In this document: piece by piece, positions 44,643 to 56,992 of the stretch | How the letters are laid out: the number at the start of each line of letters is the position of its first letter | Numbering within the stretch: position 1 is the stretch's first letter | Source of the DNA: Zoroaster sp. YZ-2022 | Lineage: Eukaryota > Echinodermata > Asteroidea > Forcipulatida > Zoroasteridae | NCBI GenBank assembly: GCA_029582265.1 | Contig: CM055816.1 | Location: 682,001-746,000, forward strand | Direction: 5' to 3' | Length of the DNA stretch: 64,000 nucleotides | Notes under the pieces: model-generated | Told to the model about the DNA's origin: nothing | Databases searched by the model: none | What the model saw: the letters and a program-made list of their open reading frames with translations, nothing else | Translations under genes and position numbers: made by a program

Positions 44643-47600
44643 TTACCCCGAGTTATTATTTTGACAGTATTTTGCGGTGGGCTCAGTGTGCATGGAGGCC
44701 GTTTAAGGTATGAAGAAATTGTCTAAATGTAAAAGTCATGTGATTTCCAAAAGAGGAGAACCTAAGCTTTAATTTGGATATAAATTTTTCAGCCTCCTTA
44801 AAAACATTTAAAGTTATAAACTGTCGCTAGAAATAATTTCATTCGTATTTGTGTTTTAATCACAACAATCTCAGGCTGTCTACCCTGAGTTATGGCGCGT
44901 ATTTTGACAGTATTTTGCGGAGGGCTCAGTGTGCATGGAGGCCATTTAAGGTATGAAGAAATTATCTAAATGTAAAGTCATGTGATTTCCTAAAAGAGGA
45001 GAACCTAAGCTTTAATTTGGATATAAATTTGTCGCCCTCCCTTAAAAACTTTTAAAGTTATAACCGTCGCTAGAAATTTTTTCATTCATGTTGTGTTTTA
45101 ATCACAACAATAAAGGCTGTTCACCCTGAGTTATGGCCCGTATTTTGACAGCATTTTGCGGAGGGCTAAGTGTGCATGGTGGTCCTTTAAGGTATGAAGA
45201 AATTATCTAAATGTAAAAAGTCATGTGATTTCCTAAAAGAGGAGAACCTAAGCTTTTTAAATTTTGGATATAAATTTGTCGGCCTGCCTTAAAACTTTTA
45301 AAGTTATAACCGTCGCTAGAAATAATTTCATTCGTATTTGTGTTTTAATCACAACAATGTCGGCTTTACCCTGAGTTATGGCCCGTATTTTGACCGGATT
45401 TTACGTAGGGATAAGTGTGCATGGAGGCCGTTTAAGGTATGAAGAAATTGTCTTAATGTAAAAGTCATGTGATTTCCTAAAGGGAGAACCCTAAGCTTTA
45501 ATTTGGATATAAATTTGTCGGCCTCCCTTAAAACATTTAAAGTTATAACCGTCGTCGCATAGAAATTTCATTCATCTGTATTTGTGTTTTAATCACAACA
45601 ATATAGGCTGTCTACCCTGAGTTATGGCCCGTATTTTGACAGTATTTTGCGGAGGGCTCAAGTGTGCATGGAGGCCATTTAAGGTATGAAGAAATTATCT
45701 AAATGTAAAAGTCATGATTTCCCTAAAAGAGGAGAACCTAAGCTTTAATTTGGATATAAATTTGTCGGCCTCCCTTAAAACCTTTAAAGTTATAACCGTC
45801 GCTAGAAATATTTTCATTCGTATTTGTGTTTTAATCACAACAATAAAGGCTGTCTCCCCTGAGTTATGGCCCGTTTTGACAAGATTTTTGGAGGCTAGTG
45901 TGCATGGTGGTCCTTTAAGGTATGAAGAAATTATCTAAATGTAAAAGTCATGTGATTTCCAAAAGGAGAACCTAAGCTTTAATTTGGATATAAATTTGTC
46001 GGCCTCCCTTAAAGACTTTTAAAGCTATAACCGACGCTAGAAATAATTTCATTCGTATTTGTGTTTTAATCACAACAATGTCGGGTGTTTACCCTGAGTT
46101 ATGGCCCGTATTTTGACAGTATTTTGCGGAGGACTCAGTGTGCATGGAGGCCGTTTAAGGTATGAAGAAATTATCTAAATGTAAAAGTCATGTGATTTCC
46201 TAAAAGAGGAGAACCTAAGCTTTAATTTGGATATAAATTTGTCGCCCTCCCTTAAAAACTTTTAAAGTTATAACCGTCGCTAGAAATAATTTCATTCGTA
46301 TTTGTATTTTAATCACGACAATAAAGGCTGTCTACCCTAAGTTATGGCTCGTATTTTGACAGCATTTTGCGGAGGGCTAAGTGTGCATGGTGGTCCTTTA
46401 AGGTATGAAGAAATTATCTAAATGTAAAAGTCATGTGATTTCCTAAAGAGGAGAACCTAAGCTTTAATTTGGATATAAATTTGTCGGCCTGCCTTAAAAC
46501 TTTAAAGTTATACCGTCATAGAAATAATTTCATTCGTATTTGTGTTTTAATCACAACAATCTCGGTGTTTACCCTGAGTTATGGCCCGTATTTTTGACAG
46601 TATTTTGCGGAGGGCTCAGTGTGCATGGAGGTCCGTTTAAGGTATGAAGAAATTATCTAAATGTAAAAAAGTCATGTGATTTCCTAAAAGAGGAGAACCT
46701 AAGCTTTTAATTTGGATATAAATTTGTCGGCCTCCCTTAAAAAACATTTTAAAGTTATAACCGTCGCTAGAAATAATTTCATTCGTATTTGTGTTTTAAT
46801 CACAACAATATGGCTGTCACCCTGAGTTATGGCGCGTATTTTGACAGTATTTTGCGGAGGGCTCAGGTGTGCATGGTGGCCCTTTAAGGTATGAAGAGAA
46901 TTATCTAAATGTAAAAAGTCATGTGATTTCTAAAAGGAGAACCTAAGCTTTAATTTGGATATAAATTTGTCGGCCTCATAAAGACTATAAAAGATATAAC
47001 CGACGCTAGAAATAATTTAAATTCATTTGTGTGTTTTAATCACAACAATGTCCGGTGTTTACCCTGCGTTATGGCGCGTATTTTGACAGTATTTTGCGGA
47101 GGGCTCAGTGTGCATGGAGGCCATTTAAGGTATGAAGAAATTATCTAAATGTAAAAGTCATGTGATTTCCTAAAAGAGGAGAACCTAAGCTTTAATTTGG
47201 ATATAAATTTGTCGCCCTCGCTTAAAAACTTTTAAAGTTATAACCGGCGCTAGAAATTTTTTCATTCGTATTTGTGTTTTAATCACAACAATAAAGGCTG
47301 TCTACCCTGAGTTATGGCCCGTATTTTGACAGCATTTTGCGGAGGTATAAGTGTGAATGGTGGTCCTTTAAGGTATGAAGAAATTATCTAAATGTAAAAG
47401 TCATGTGATTTCCTAAAAGAAGAGAACCTAAGCTTTAATTTGGATATAAATTTGTCGCCCTCCCTTAAAAACTTTTAAAGTTATAACCGTCGCTAGAAAT
47501 AATTTCATTCGTATGTTGTGTTTTTAATCACAACAATAAAGGCTGTCTACCCTGAGTTATGGCCCGTATTTTGACAGCATTTTGCGGAGGGGCTAAGTGC

Positions 47601-50600
47601 ATGGTGGTCCTTTAAGGGTATAAGAAATTATCTAAATGTAAAAGTCATGTGATTTCCTAAAGAGGAGAACCTTAGCTTTTATTTGGATATAAATTTGTCG
47701 GCCTGCCTTAAAAACTTTTAAAGTTATACCCGTCGCTAGAAATAATTTCATTCGTATTTGTGTTTTAATCACAACAATGTCGGGTGTTTACCCTGAGTTA
47801 TGGCCCGTATTTTGACCGTATTTTACGTAGGGATAAGTGTGCATGGAGGCCGTTTAAGGTATGAAGAAATTGTCTTAATGTAAAAGTCATGTGATTTCCT
47901 AAAAGAGGAGAACCTAAGCTTTAATTTGGATATAAATTTGTCGGCCTCCCTTAAAAACATTTAAAGTTATAACCGTCGCTAGAAATAATTTCATTCGTAT
48001 TTGTGTTTTAATCACAACAATATAGGCTGTCTACCCTGAGTTATGGCCCGTATTTTGACAGTATTTTGCGGAGGGCTCAGTGTGCATGGAGGCCATTTAA
48101 GGTATGAAGAAATTATCTAAATGTAAAAGTCATGTGATTTCCTAAAAGAGGAGAACCAGCTTTAATTTGGATATAAATTTGTCGCCCTCCCTTAAAAACT
48201 TTTAAAGTTATAACCGTCGCTAGAAATAATTTCATTCGTATTTGTGTTTTAATCACAACAATATAGGCTGTCTACCCTGAGTTATGGCCCGTATTTTGAG
48301 AGTATTTTGCGGAGGGCTCAGTGTGCATGGAGGCCATTTAAGGTATGAAGAAATTATCTAAATGTAAAAGTCATGTGAGTTCCTAAAAGAGGAGAACCTC
48401 AGCTTTAATTTGGATATAAATTTGTCGGCCTCCCTTAAAAACTTTTAAAGTTATAACCGTCGCTAGAAATAATTTCATTCGTATTTGTGTTTTAATCACA
48501 ACAATGTCGGGTGTTTACCCTGAGTTAGGGCCCGTATTTTGACCGTATTTTACGGAGGGCTAAGTGTGCATGGAGTCCGATTAAGGTATGAAGAAATTGT
48601 CTAAATGTAAAAGTCATGTGCTTTCCTAAAAGAGGAGAACCTAAGCTTTAATTTGGATATAAATTTGTCGGCCTCGCTTAAAAACGTTTAAAGTTATAAC
48701 CGTCGCTAGAAATAATTTCATTCGTATTTGTGTTTTAATCACAACAATGTCGGGTGTTTACCCTGAGTTATGGCGCGTATTTTGACAGTATTTTGCGGAG
48801 GGCTCAGTGTGCATGGTGGTCCTTTAAGGTATGAAGAAATTATCTAAATGTAAAAGTCATGTGATTTCCTAAAAGAGGAGAACCTAAGCTTTAATTTGGA
48901 TATAAATTTGTCGGCCTCCCTTAAAGACTTTTAAAGCTATAACCGACGCTAGAAATAATTTCATTCGTATTTGTGTTTTAATCACAACAATGTCGGGTGT
49001 TTACCCTGAGTTATGGCCCGTATTTTGACAGTATTTTGCGAGGACTCAGTGTGCATGGAGGCCGTTTAAGGTATGAAGAAATTATCTAAATGTAAAAGTC
49101 ATGTGATTTCCTAAAAGAGGAGAACCTAAGCTTTAATTTGGATATAAATTTGTCGCCCTCGCTTAAAAACTTTTAAAGTTATAACCGGCGCTAGAAATTT
49201 TTTCATTCGTATTTGTGTTTTAATCACAACAATAAAGGCTGTCTACCCTGAGTTATGGCCCATATTTTGACAGCATTTTGCGGAGGGCTAAGTGTGCATG
49301 GTGGTCCTTTAAGGTATGAAGAAAGTATCTAAATGTAAAAGTCATGTGATTTCCTAAAAGAAGAGAACCTAAGCTTTAATTTGGATATAAATTTGTCGCC
49401 CTCCCTTAAAAACTTTTAAAGTTATAACCGTCGCTAGAAATAATTTCATTCGTATTTGTGTTTTAATCACAACAATAAAGGCTGTCTACCCTGAGTTATG
49501 GCCCGTATTTTGACAGCATTTTGCGGAGGGCTAAGTGTGCATGGTGGTCCTTTAAGGTATGAAGAAATTATCTAAATGTAAAAGTCATGTGATTTCCTAA
49601 AAGAGGAGAACCTAAGCTTTAATTTGGATATAAATTTGTCGGCCTGCCTTAAAAACTTTTAAAGTTATACCCGTCGCTAGAAATAATTTCATTCGTATTT
49701 GTGTTTTAATCACAACAATGTCGGGTGTTTACCCTGAGTTATGGCCCGTATTTTGACCGTATTTTACGTAGGGATAAGTGTGCATGGAGGCCGTTTAAGG
49801 TATGAAGAAATTGTCTTAATGTAAAAGTCATGTGATTTCCTAAAAGAGGAGAACCTAAGCTTTAATTTGGATATAAATTTGTCGGCCTCCCTTAAAAACA
49901 TTTAAAGTTATAACCGTCGCTAGAAATAATTTCATTCGTATTTGTGTTTTAATCACAACAATATAGGCTGTCTACCCTGAGTTATGGCCTGTATTTTGAC
50001 AGTATTTTGCGGAGGGCTCAGTGTGCATGGAGGCCATTTAAGGTATGAAGAAATTATCTAAATGTAAAAGTCATGTGATTTCCTAAAAGAGGAGAACCTA
50101 AGCTTTAATTTGGATATAAATTTGTCGCCCTCCCTTAAAAACTTTTAAAGTTATAACCGTCGCTAGAAATAATTTCATTCGTATTTGTGTTTTAATCACA
50201 ACAATATAGGCTGTCTACCCTGAGTTATGGCCCGTATTTTGAGAGTATTTTGCGGAGGGCTCAGTGTGCATGGAGGCCATTTAAGGTATGAAGAAATTAT
50301 CTAAATGTAAAAGTCATGTGAGTTCCTAAAAGAGGAGAACCTCAGCTTTAATTTGGATATAAATTTGTCGGCCTCCCTTAAAAACTTTTAAAGTTATAAC
50401 CGTCGCTAGAAATAATTTATCTGTATTTGTGTTTTAATCACAACAATGTCGGGTGTTTACCCTGAGTTAGGGCCCGTATTTTGACCGTATTTTACGGAGG
50501 GCTAAGTGTGCATGGAGTCCGATTAAGGTATGAAGAAATTGTCTAAATGTAAAAGTCATGTGCTTTCCTAAAAGAGGAGAACCTAAGCTTTAATTTGGAT

Positions 50601-53580
50601 ATAAATTTGTCGGCCTCGCTTAAAAACGTTTAAAGTTATAACCGTCGCTAGAAATAATTTCATTCGTATTTGTGTTTTAATCACAACAATATAGGCTGTC
50701 TACCCTGAGTTATGGCCCGTATTTTGACAGTATTTTGCGGAGGGCTCAGTGTGCATGGAGGCCATTTAAGGTATGAAGAAATTATCTAAATGTAAAAGTC
50801 ATGTGAGTTCCTAAAAGAGGAGAACCTCAGCTTTAATTTGGATATAAATTTGTCGGCCTCCCTTAAAAACTTTTAAAGTTATAACCGTCGCTAGAAATAA
50901 TTTCATTCGTATTTGTGTTTTAATCACAACAATGTCGGATGTTTACCCTGAGTTATGGCCCGTATTTTGACCGTATTTTTCGGAGGGCTAAGTGTGCATG
51001 GAGGCCGTTTAAGGTATGAAGAAATTGTCTAAATGTAAAAGTCATGTGATTTCCTAAAAGAGGAGAACCTAAGCTTTAATTTGGATATAAATTTGTCGGC
51101 CTCCCTTAAAAACATTTAAAGTTATAGCCTTCGCTAGAAATAATTTCATTCGTATTTGTGTTTTAATCACAACAATATAGGCTGTCTACCCTGAGTTATT
51201 GCCCGTATTTTGAGAGTATTTTGCGGAGGGCTCAGTGTGCATGGAGGCCATTTAAGGTATGAAGAAATTATCTAAATGTAAAAGTCATGTGAGTTCCTAA
51301 AAGAGGAGAACCTAAGCTTTAATTTGGATATAAATTTGTCGGCATCCCTTAAAAACTTTTAAAGTTATACCCGTCGCTAGAAATAATTTCATTCATATTT
51401 GTGTTTTAATCACAACAATGTCGGATGTTTACCCTGAGTTATGGCCCGTATTTTGACAGTATTTTGCGGAGGGCTCAGTGTGCATGGAGGCCGTTTAAGG
51501 TATGAAGAAATTATCTAAATGTAAAAGTCATGTGATTTCCTAAAAGAGGAGAACCTAAGCTTTAATTTGGATATAAATTTGTCGGCCTGCCTTAAAAACT
51601 TTTAAAGTTATAACCGTCGCTAGAAATAATTTCATTCGTATTTGTCTTTTAATCACAACAATATAGGCTGTCTACCCTGAGTTATGGCCCGTATTTTGAC
51701 AGTATTTTGCGGAGGGCTCAGTGTGCATGGACGCCATTTAAGGTATGAAGAAATTGTCTAAATGTAAAAGTCATGTGATTTCCTAAAAGAGGAGAACCTA
51801 AGCTTTAATTTGGATATAAATTTGTCGGCCTCCCTTAAAAACTTTTAAAGTTATAACCGTCGCTAGAAATAATTTCATTCGTATTTGTGTTTTAATCACA
51901 ACAATGTCGGATGTTTACCCTGAGTTATGGCCCGTATTTTGACCGTATTTTTCGGAGGGCTAAGTGTGCATGGAGGCCGTTTAAGGTATGAAGAAATTGT
52001 CTAAATGTAAAAGTCATGTGATTTCCTAAAAGAGGAGAACCTAATCTTTAATTTGGATATAAATTTGTCGGCCTCCCTTAAAAACATTTAAAGTTATAGC
52101 CTTCGCTAGAAATAACTTCATTCGTATTTGTGTTTTAATCACAACAATATAGGCTGTCTACCCTGAGTTATGGCCCGTATTTTGAGAGTATTTTGCGGAG
52201 GGCTCAGTGTGCATGGAGGCCATTTAAGGTATGAAGGAATTATCTAAATGTAAAAGTCATGTGAGTACCTAAAAGAGGAGAACCTCAGCTTTAATTTGGA
52301 TATAAATTTGTCGGCCTCCCTTAAAAACTTTTAAAGTTATAACCGTCGTTAGAAATAATTTCTTTCGTATTTGTGTTTTAATCACAACAATGTCGGGTGT
52401 TTACCCTGAGTTAGGGCCCGTATTTTGACCGTATTTTACGGAGGGCTAAGTGTGCATGGAGTCCGATTAAGGTATGAAGAAATTGTCTAAATGTAAAAGT
52501 CATGTGCTTTCCTAAAAGAGGAGAACCTAAGCTTTAATTTGGATATAAATTTGTCGGCCTCGCTTAAAAACGTTTAAAGTTATAACCGTCGCTAGAAATA
52601 ATTTCATTCGTATTTGTGTTTTAATCACAACAATATAGGCTGTCTACCCTGAGTTATGGCCCGTATTTTGACAGTATTTTGCGGAGGGCTCAGTGTGCAT
52701 GGAGGCCATTTAAGGTATGAAGAAATTATCTAAATGTAAAAGTCATGTGAGTTCCTAAAAGAGGAGAACCTCAGCTTTAATTTTGATATAAATTTGTCGG
52801 CCTCCCTTAAAAACTTTTAAAGTTATAACCGTCGCTAGAAATAATTTCATTCGTATTTGTGTTTTAATCACAACAACGTCGGGTGTTTACCCTGAGTTAT
52901 GGCCCGTATGTTGACCGTATTTTACGTAGGGCTAAGTATGCATGGAGTCCGATTAAGGTATGAAGAAATTATCTAAATGTAAAAGTCATGTGCTTTCCTA
53001 AAAGAGGAGAACCTAAGCTTTAATTTGGATATAAATTTGTCGGCCTCGCTTAAAAACGTTTAAAGTTATAACCGTCGCTAGAAATAATTTCATTCGTATT
53101 TGTGTTTTAATCACAACAATGTCGGGTGTTTACCTTGAGTTATGGCCCGTATTTTGACAGTATTTTGCGGAGGGCTCTGTGTGCATGGAGGCCGTTTAAG
53201 GTATGAAGAAATTATCTAAATGTAAAAGTCATGTGATTTCCTAAAAGAGGAGAACCTAAGCTTTAATTTGGATATAAATTTGTCGGCCTCCCTTAAAAAC
53301 TTTTAAAGTTATAACCGTCGCTAGAAATAATTTCATTCGTATTTGTGTTTTAATCACAACAATGTCGGATGTTTACCCTGAGTTATGGCCCGTATTTTGA
53401 CCGTATTTTTCGGAGGGCTAAGTGTGCATGGAGGCCGTTTAAGGTATGAAGAAATTGTCTAAATGTAAAAGTCATGTGATTTCCTAAAAGAGGAGAACCT
53501 AATCTTTAATTTGGATATAAATTTGTCGGCCTCCCTTAAAAACATTTAAAGTTATAGCCTTCGCTAGAAATAACTTCAAA
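44643..53580. repeat. Satellite array, 242-bp unit, about 37 copies, with 1.94-kb higher-order repeat
   Basis: The unit contains 'ccctgagttatggcccgtat', 'gtgcatggaggccatttaag', 'gaggagaacctaagctttaa', 'ataaatttgtcggcctccct' and 'ttcattcgtatttgtgtttt'. Spacing is 240-243 bp. Copies left of about 47300 carry many small indels; those to the right are far more regular. A variant 'gagttagggcccg...gagtccgattaagg' recurs at 48521, 50463 and 52407, that is every 1942-1944 bp or eight units. The array ends abruptly at about 53580. Confidence 0.97.
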
Positions 53581-53952
53581 CAGTAAATACTACCAAAGTG
53601 AACTCATGTGAACTTCATTTTTTCCATAAAATTTAGAATTTGGTTCGAACATCTAATTTCATTCATATTCATTGAATGATAATTACAAACAGTAAAAACA
53701 TTACACACAAATGTGGTCTTTAAGTGATTCACTATGTGTGTTAGTGATTCGTCACAATGATTAATGGCTCTTGACTCCTTACTACTTGAGTAGAATAAAT
53801 CCCGAAACTGTCTTTTAAAAATACCCTTTTAAGATTGTAGGTCTCTGTGATTGTTTGTTAAAACCGTCGTAAATTACAGTTCCAACGATGTCGATAAGTC
53901 ACACATCGAAGTTATGAGTATATGGCTCTATGAAGAAAACGAATCCAACAAC
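53581..53952. other. Short unique spacer between two arrays
   Basis: About 370 bp without repeats or coding sense. Confidence 0.6.
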
Positions 53953-55560
53953 GTGGGATAATATTATCCCTAAATGCAACCAGTTCAAACGAAATAATAT
54001 TATCCACGTACGAGACTTGGCTAAGGCTGAAGGTGGGATAATATTATCTCTGAATGCAACCAGTTCTCACGAGATAATATTATCCAGGTCCGAGACTTGG
54101 CTAAGGCGGAATGCGGGATAATATTATCTCTAAATGCAACCAATTTTCACGAGATAATATTATCCACGTCCCAGATTTGGCTAAGGCTGAGTGTGGGATA
54201 ATATTATCTCTGAATGCAACCAGTTCTCACGAGATAATATTATCCAGTTCCGAGAGATGGCTAAAGGCTGAATGTGGGATAATATTATCCCTGAATGCAA
54301 CCAGTTCTCACGAGATAATACTATCCAGGTCCGAGAGTTGGCTAAGGCTGAATGTGGGACAATATTATCCCTGAATGCAACCAGTTCTCACGAGATAATA
54401 CTATCCAGGTCCGAGAGTTGGCTAAGGCTGAATGTGGGATAATATTATCTGTGAATGCAACCAGTTCTCACGAGATAATATTATCCACGTCCGAGAGTTG
54501 GCTAAGGCTGAATGCGGGATAATATTATCTCTGAATACAACCAGTTCTCTCGAGATAATATTATCCAGGTCCGAGAGTTGGCTAAGGCTGAATGTGGGAC
54601 AATATTATCCCTGAATGCAACCAGTTCTCACGAGATAATACTATCCAGGTCCGAGAGTTGGCTAAGGCTGAATGTGGGATAATATTATCTGTGAATGCAA
54701 CCAGTTCTCACGAGATAATATTATCCACGTCCGAGAGTTGGCTAAGGCTGAATGTGGGATAATATTATCTCTGAATGCAACCAGTTCTCACGAGATAATA
54801 TTATCCAGGTCCGAGAGTTGGCTAAGGCTGAAGGTGGGATAATATTATCTGTGAATGCAACCAGTTCTCACGAGATAATATTATCCAGGTCCGAGAGTTG
54901 GCTAAGGCTGAATGTGGGATAATATTATCTCTGAATGCAACCAGTTCTCACGAGATAATATTATCCACGTCCGAGAGTTGGCTAAGGCTGAATGTGGGAT
55001 AATATTATCTCTGAATGCAACAAGTTCTCACGAGATAATACTATCCAGGTCCGAGAGTTGGCTAAAGGCTGAATGTGGGATAATATTATCTGTGAATGCA
55101 ACCAGTTCTCACGAGATAAAACTATCCAGGTACGAGACTTGGCTGAGGCTGAATGTGGGATAATATTATCTCTGAATGCAACCAGTTCTCACGAGATAAT
55201 ATTATCCAGGTCCGAGAGTTGGCTAAGGCTGAATGTGGGATAATATTATCTGTGAATGCAACCAGTTCTCACGAGATAATATTATCCAGGTCCGAGACTT
55301 GGCTAAGGCTGAATGTGGGATAATATTATCTCTGAATGCAACCAGTTCTCACGAGATAATATTATCCACGTCCGAGAGTTGGCTAAGGCTGAATGTGGGA
55401 TAATATTATCTCTGAATGCAACCAGTTCTTGCGAGATAATATTATCCAGTTCCAAGAGTTGGCTAAAGGCTGAATGTGGGATAATTTTATCTCTGAATGG
55501 AACCAGTTCTCACGAGATAATATTATCCAGGTCCGAGAGTTGGCAAAGGCTCTCTGTAGA
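53953..55560 (+). repeat. 80-bp tandem array with paired 12-bp palindromes, about 20 copies
   Basis: Each unit carries 'gataatattatc' twice, once after 'aatgtgg' and once after 'ttctcacga', about 40 bp apart, joined by 'tctgaatgcaaccagttctc' and 'caggtccgagagttggctaa'. The word GATAATATTATC is its own reverse complement. Unit length is 80 bp (for example 54421 and 54501). Open frames of 60-90 residues here are repeat artefacts. Confidence 0.95.
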
Positions 55561-56038
55561 CTGCAATAATGTGGGATACTACTGATTGTGCAATAATAAA
55601 AATGAGAGAAACATTTCTCGTTCGGAACCAAATTTAATGCAGGAATAAACTCATCATTTGTACATTATATACATAATAATTGGCTTGCAGAATGGCATTA
55701 TAATTACAAAATACAATAAGATGTTTTGTTTAAATTGTTATTTAAGTATTCCAAGATTTCCTTGAAACATGAATGAAAAAATCTATCAAGGATTGGCACT
55801 TAATAAAAACAAAAAGGCTGGCCCTCATATTATTAATTATACTAATCGGCGTTTCAGATGATGTAGGCTACTTTAATAGTCAATTAAATCATAGCGCTTT
55901 AACACCTGGAAAAAGAGGAGCAATTAATGTACACAAGCATCATGCGAACCCACATTCTGGTGACTCAGCCAGCCGAACTTATATCAGGTGCGCTAATCTT
56001 CTTTAAAAGAACTAGAAATTGAGGTTGTTCAACAACTC
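55561..56038. other. Non-coding stretch with a SINE head scrap
   Basis: 'gcgaacccacattctggtga' near 55944 matches the minus-strand head of the tRNA-headed SINE family and extends to about 56000. Nothing else is recognised. Confidence 0.55.
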
Positions 56039-56300
56039 ACGGTGTTCGGTTGAACGTAATAAAGTGATTACGTAACTGAAAATAAAGTCAATATTGTGTG
56101 CAAATATGCAATTTTTTTATTTGTACCTTTTGTTGATCTTTATGCATGAAGGTTTGTCATATGAAACTTCAACTTCCGGTTTTGACAGGAACTATAGGTC
56201 AAATGGGGTCACACTTTGTACAACATATCTACAATTAGCCAAGAGCTTTATATTGATGTAATGATTAAAAATGTACCACGTTTCATTAAGCCGAACACCT
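56039..56300. mobile_element. Small element with 'ggtgttcgg' / 'ccgaacacc' ends
   Basis: 'ggtgttcggttgaac' near 56040 and 'agccgaacacct' near 56290 form short terminal inverted repeats. The interior 'cttccggttttgacaggaac' and 'aggtcaaatggggtcac' match the 148-bp unit of the array at 14070-16310. It appears to be a single-unit relative of that family. Confidence 0.65.
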
Positions 56301-56489
56301 AAAAATCTGGTAATGGTACACTGCCATATAGCCAGGGATCACACTCAAATTCTGGAACAACCTGGGAACAAGCAATGCCGGGATACATCATGAGGGGATG
56401 CGACTTTTTCCTATAAATATTGCAATAAACCACAAGGGAAACCTGACTGGGCACTTTTTAGATACATTTTAGGTAAACAAAGACAAATT

Positions 56490-56566
56490 GACGAGAGCGG
56501 GACTTGAACAGTCTGCAACCTCCAGGATAACGTGTCGGCGCTCTACCAACTGAGCTATCTAGCCCT
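56490..56566 (-). repeat. tRNA-like sequence, probable SINE head
   Basis: The minus strand gives 'gggctagatagctcagttgg', a strong A box 'tagctcagttggtagagcg' and a B-box-like 'gttcaagtccc', with closing 'gctctcgtca'. The central arm does not give a clear 7-base anticodon loop, so a working tRNA is doubtful. Inverted 10-mers 'aaacaaagac' near 56474 and 'gtctttgttt' near 56610 flank it. Confidence 0.6.
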
Positions 56567-56644
56567 ATGTTGGCGGTCTCCCTACTAGTACTTACATGTA
56601 TTGCCAATAGTCTTTGTTTTAAGGGTACCATTCAAACGTAAATA

Positions 56645-56992
56645 CTACGCATATAATTCCTCATATTTTGATTTCAGACACCTTAAAACTTCGCTGGGTA
56701 GTTTTTTGCACCTGGTAAGGTCAAAGGGCTCTCCAATTATGTCTGACTTACTTATGGTAGTTTTAAATGAGCCAGAACCCTTCTTCTTACCAGGTGCCCT
56801 TACTTGAATCTCACTCCACTTGCTGGTGTAGGTGCCTGTAAACCAGCGAAGCTCCACAGTGTCCCCATCGATGAGGCTGACCTCTCCTATTTGGGGCCAC
56901 TCATGAGAGTACTCCTCAAGATGAGTAGCCACCATCTTCCCCACAACCAGCTCGGATGATTTTTTGGTTGCCACCTTTTTCCCAAGACGAAC
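56645..56992 (-). CDS. Exon 5 of the 349-aa gene: beta-barrel-like domain and stop
   Basis: Acceptor 'catttgcaag' precedes VRLGKKVATKKSSELVVGK. Aromatic residues in WPQIG, RWFTGTY and SKWSEI, and short alternating hydrophobic strands, suggest an SH3/Tudor-like fold. The exon ends CKKLPSEVLRCLKSKYEEL then YA and a stop. It is the longest open frame of the gene and the easiest to search with. Confidence 0.88.
   Translation of the reverse strand, partial: VRLGKKVATKKSSELVVGKMVATHLEEYSHEWPQIGEVSLIDGDTVELRWFTGTYTSKWSEIQVRAPGKKKGSGSFKTTISKSDIIGEPFDLTRCKKLPSEVLRCLKSKYEELYA

Noticed and set aside
44643..53580. rDNA or histone-type tandem gene array
   Set aside because: The unit is only 242 bp, AT-rich, with stops in all frames and no rRNA or histone sequence.
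53953..55560. CRISPR-like regular array
   Set aside because: Units are contiguous 80-bp tandem copies with no unique spacers, in a eukaryotic genome.
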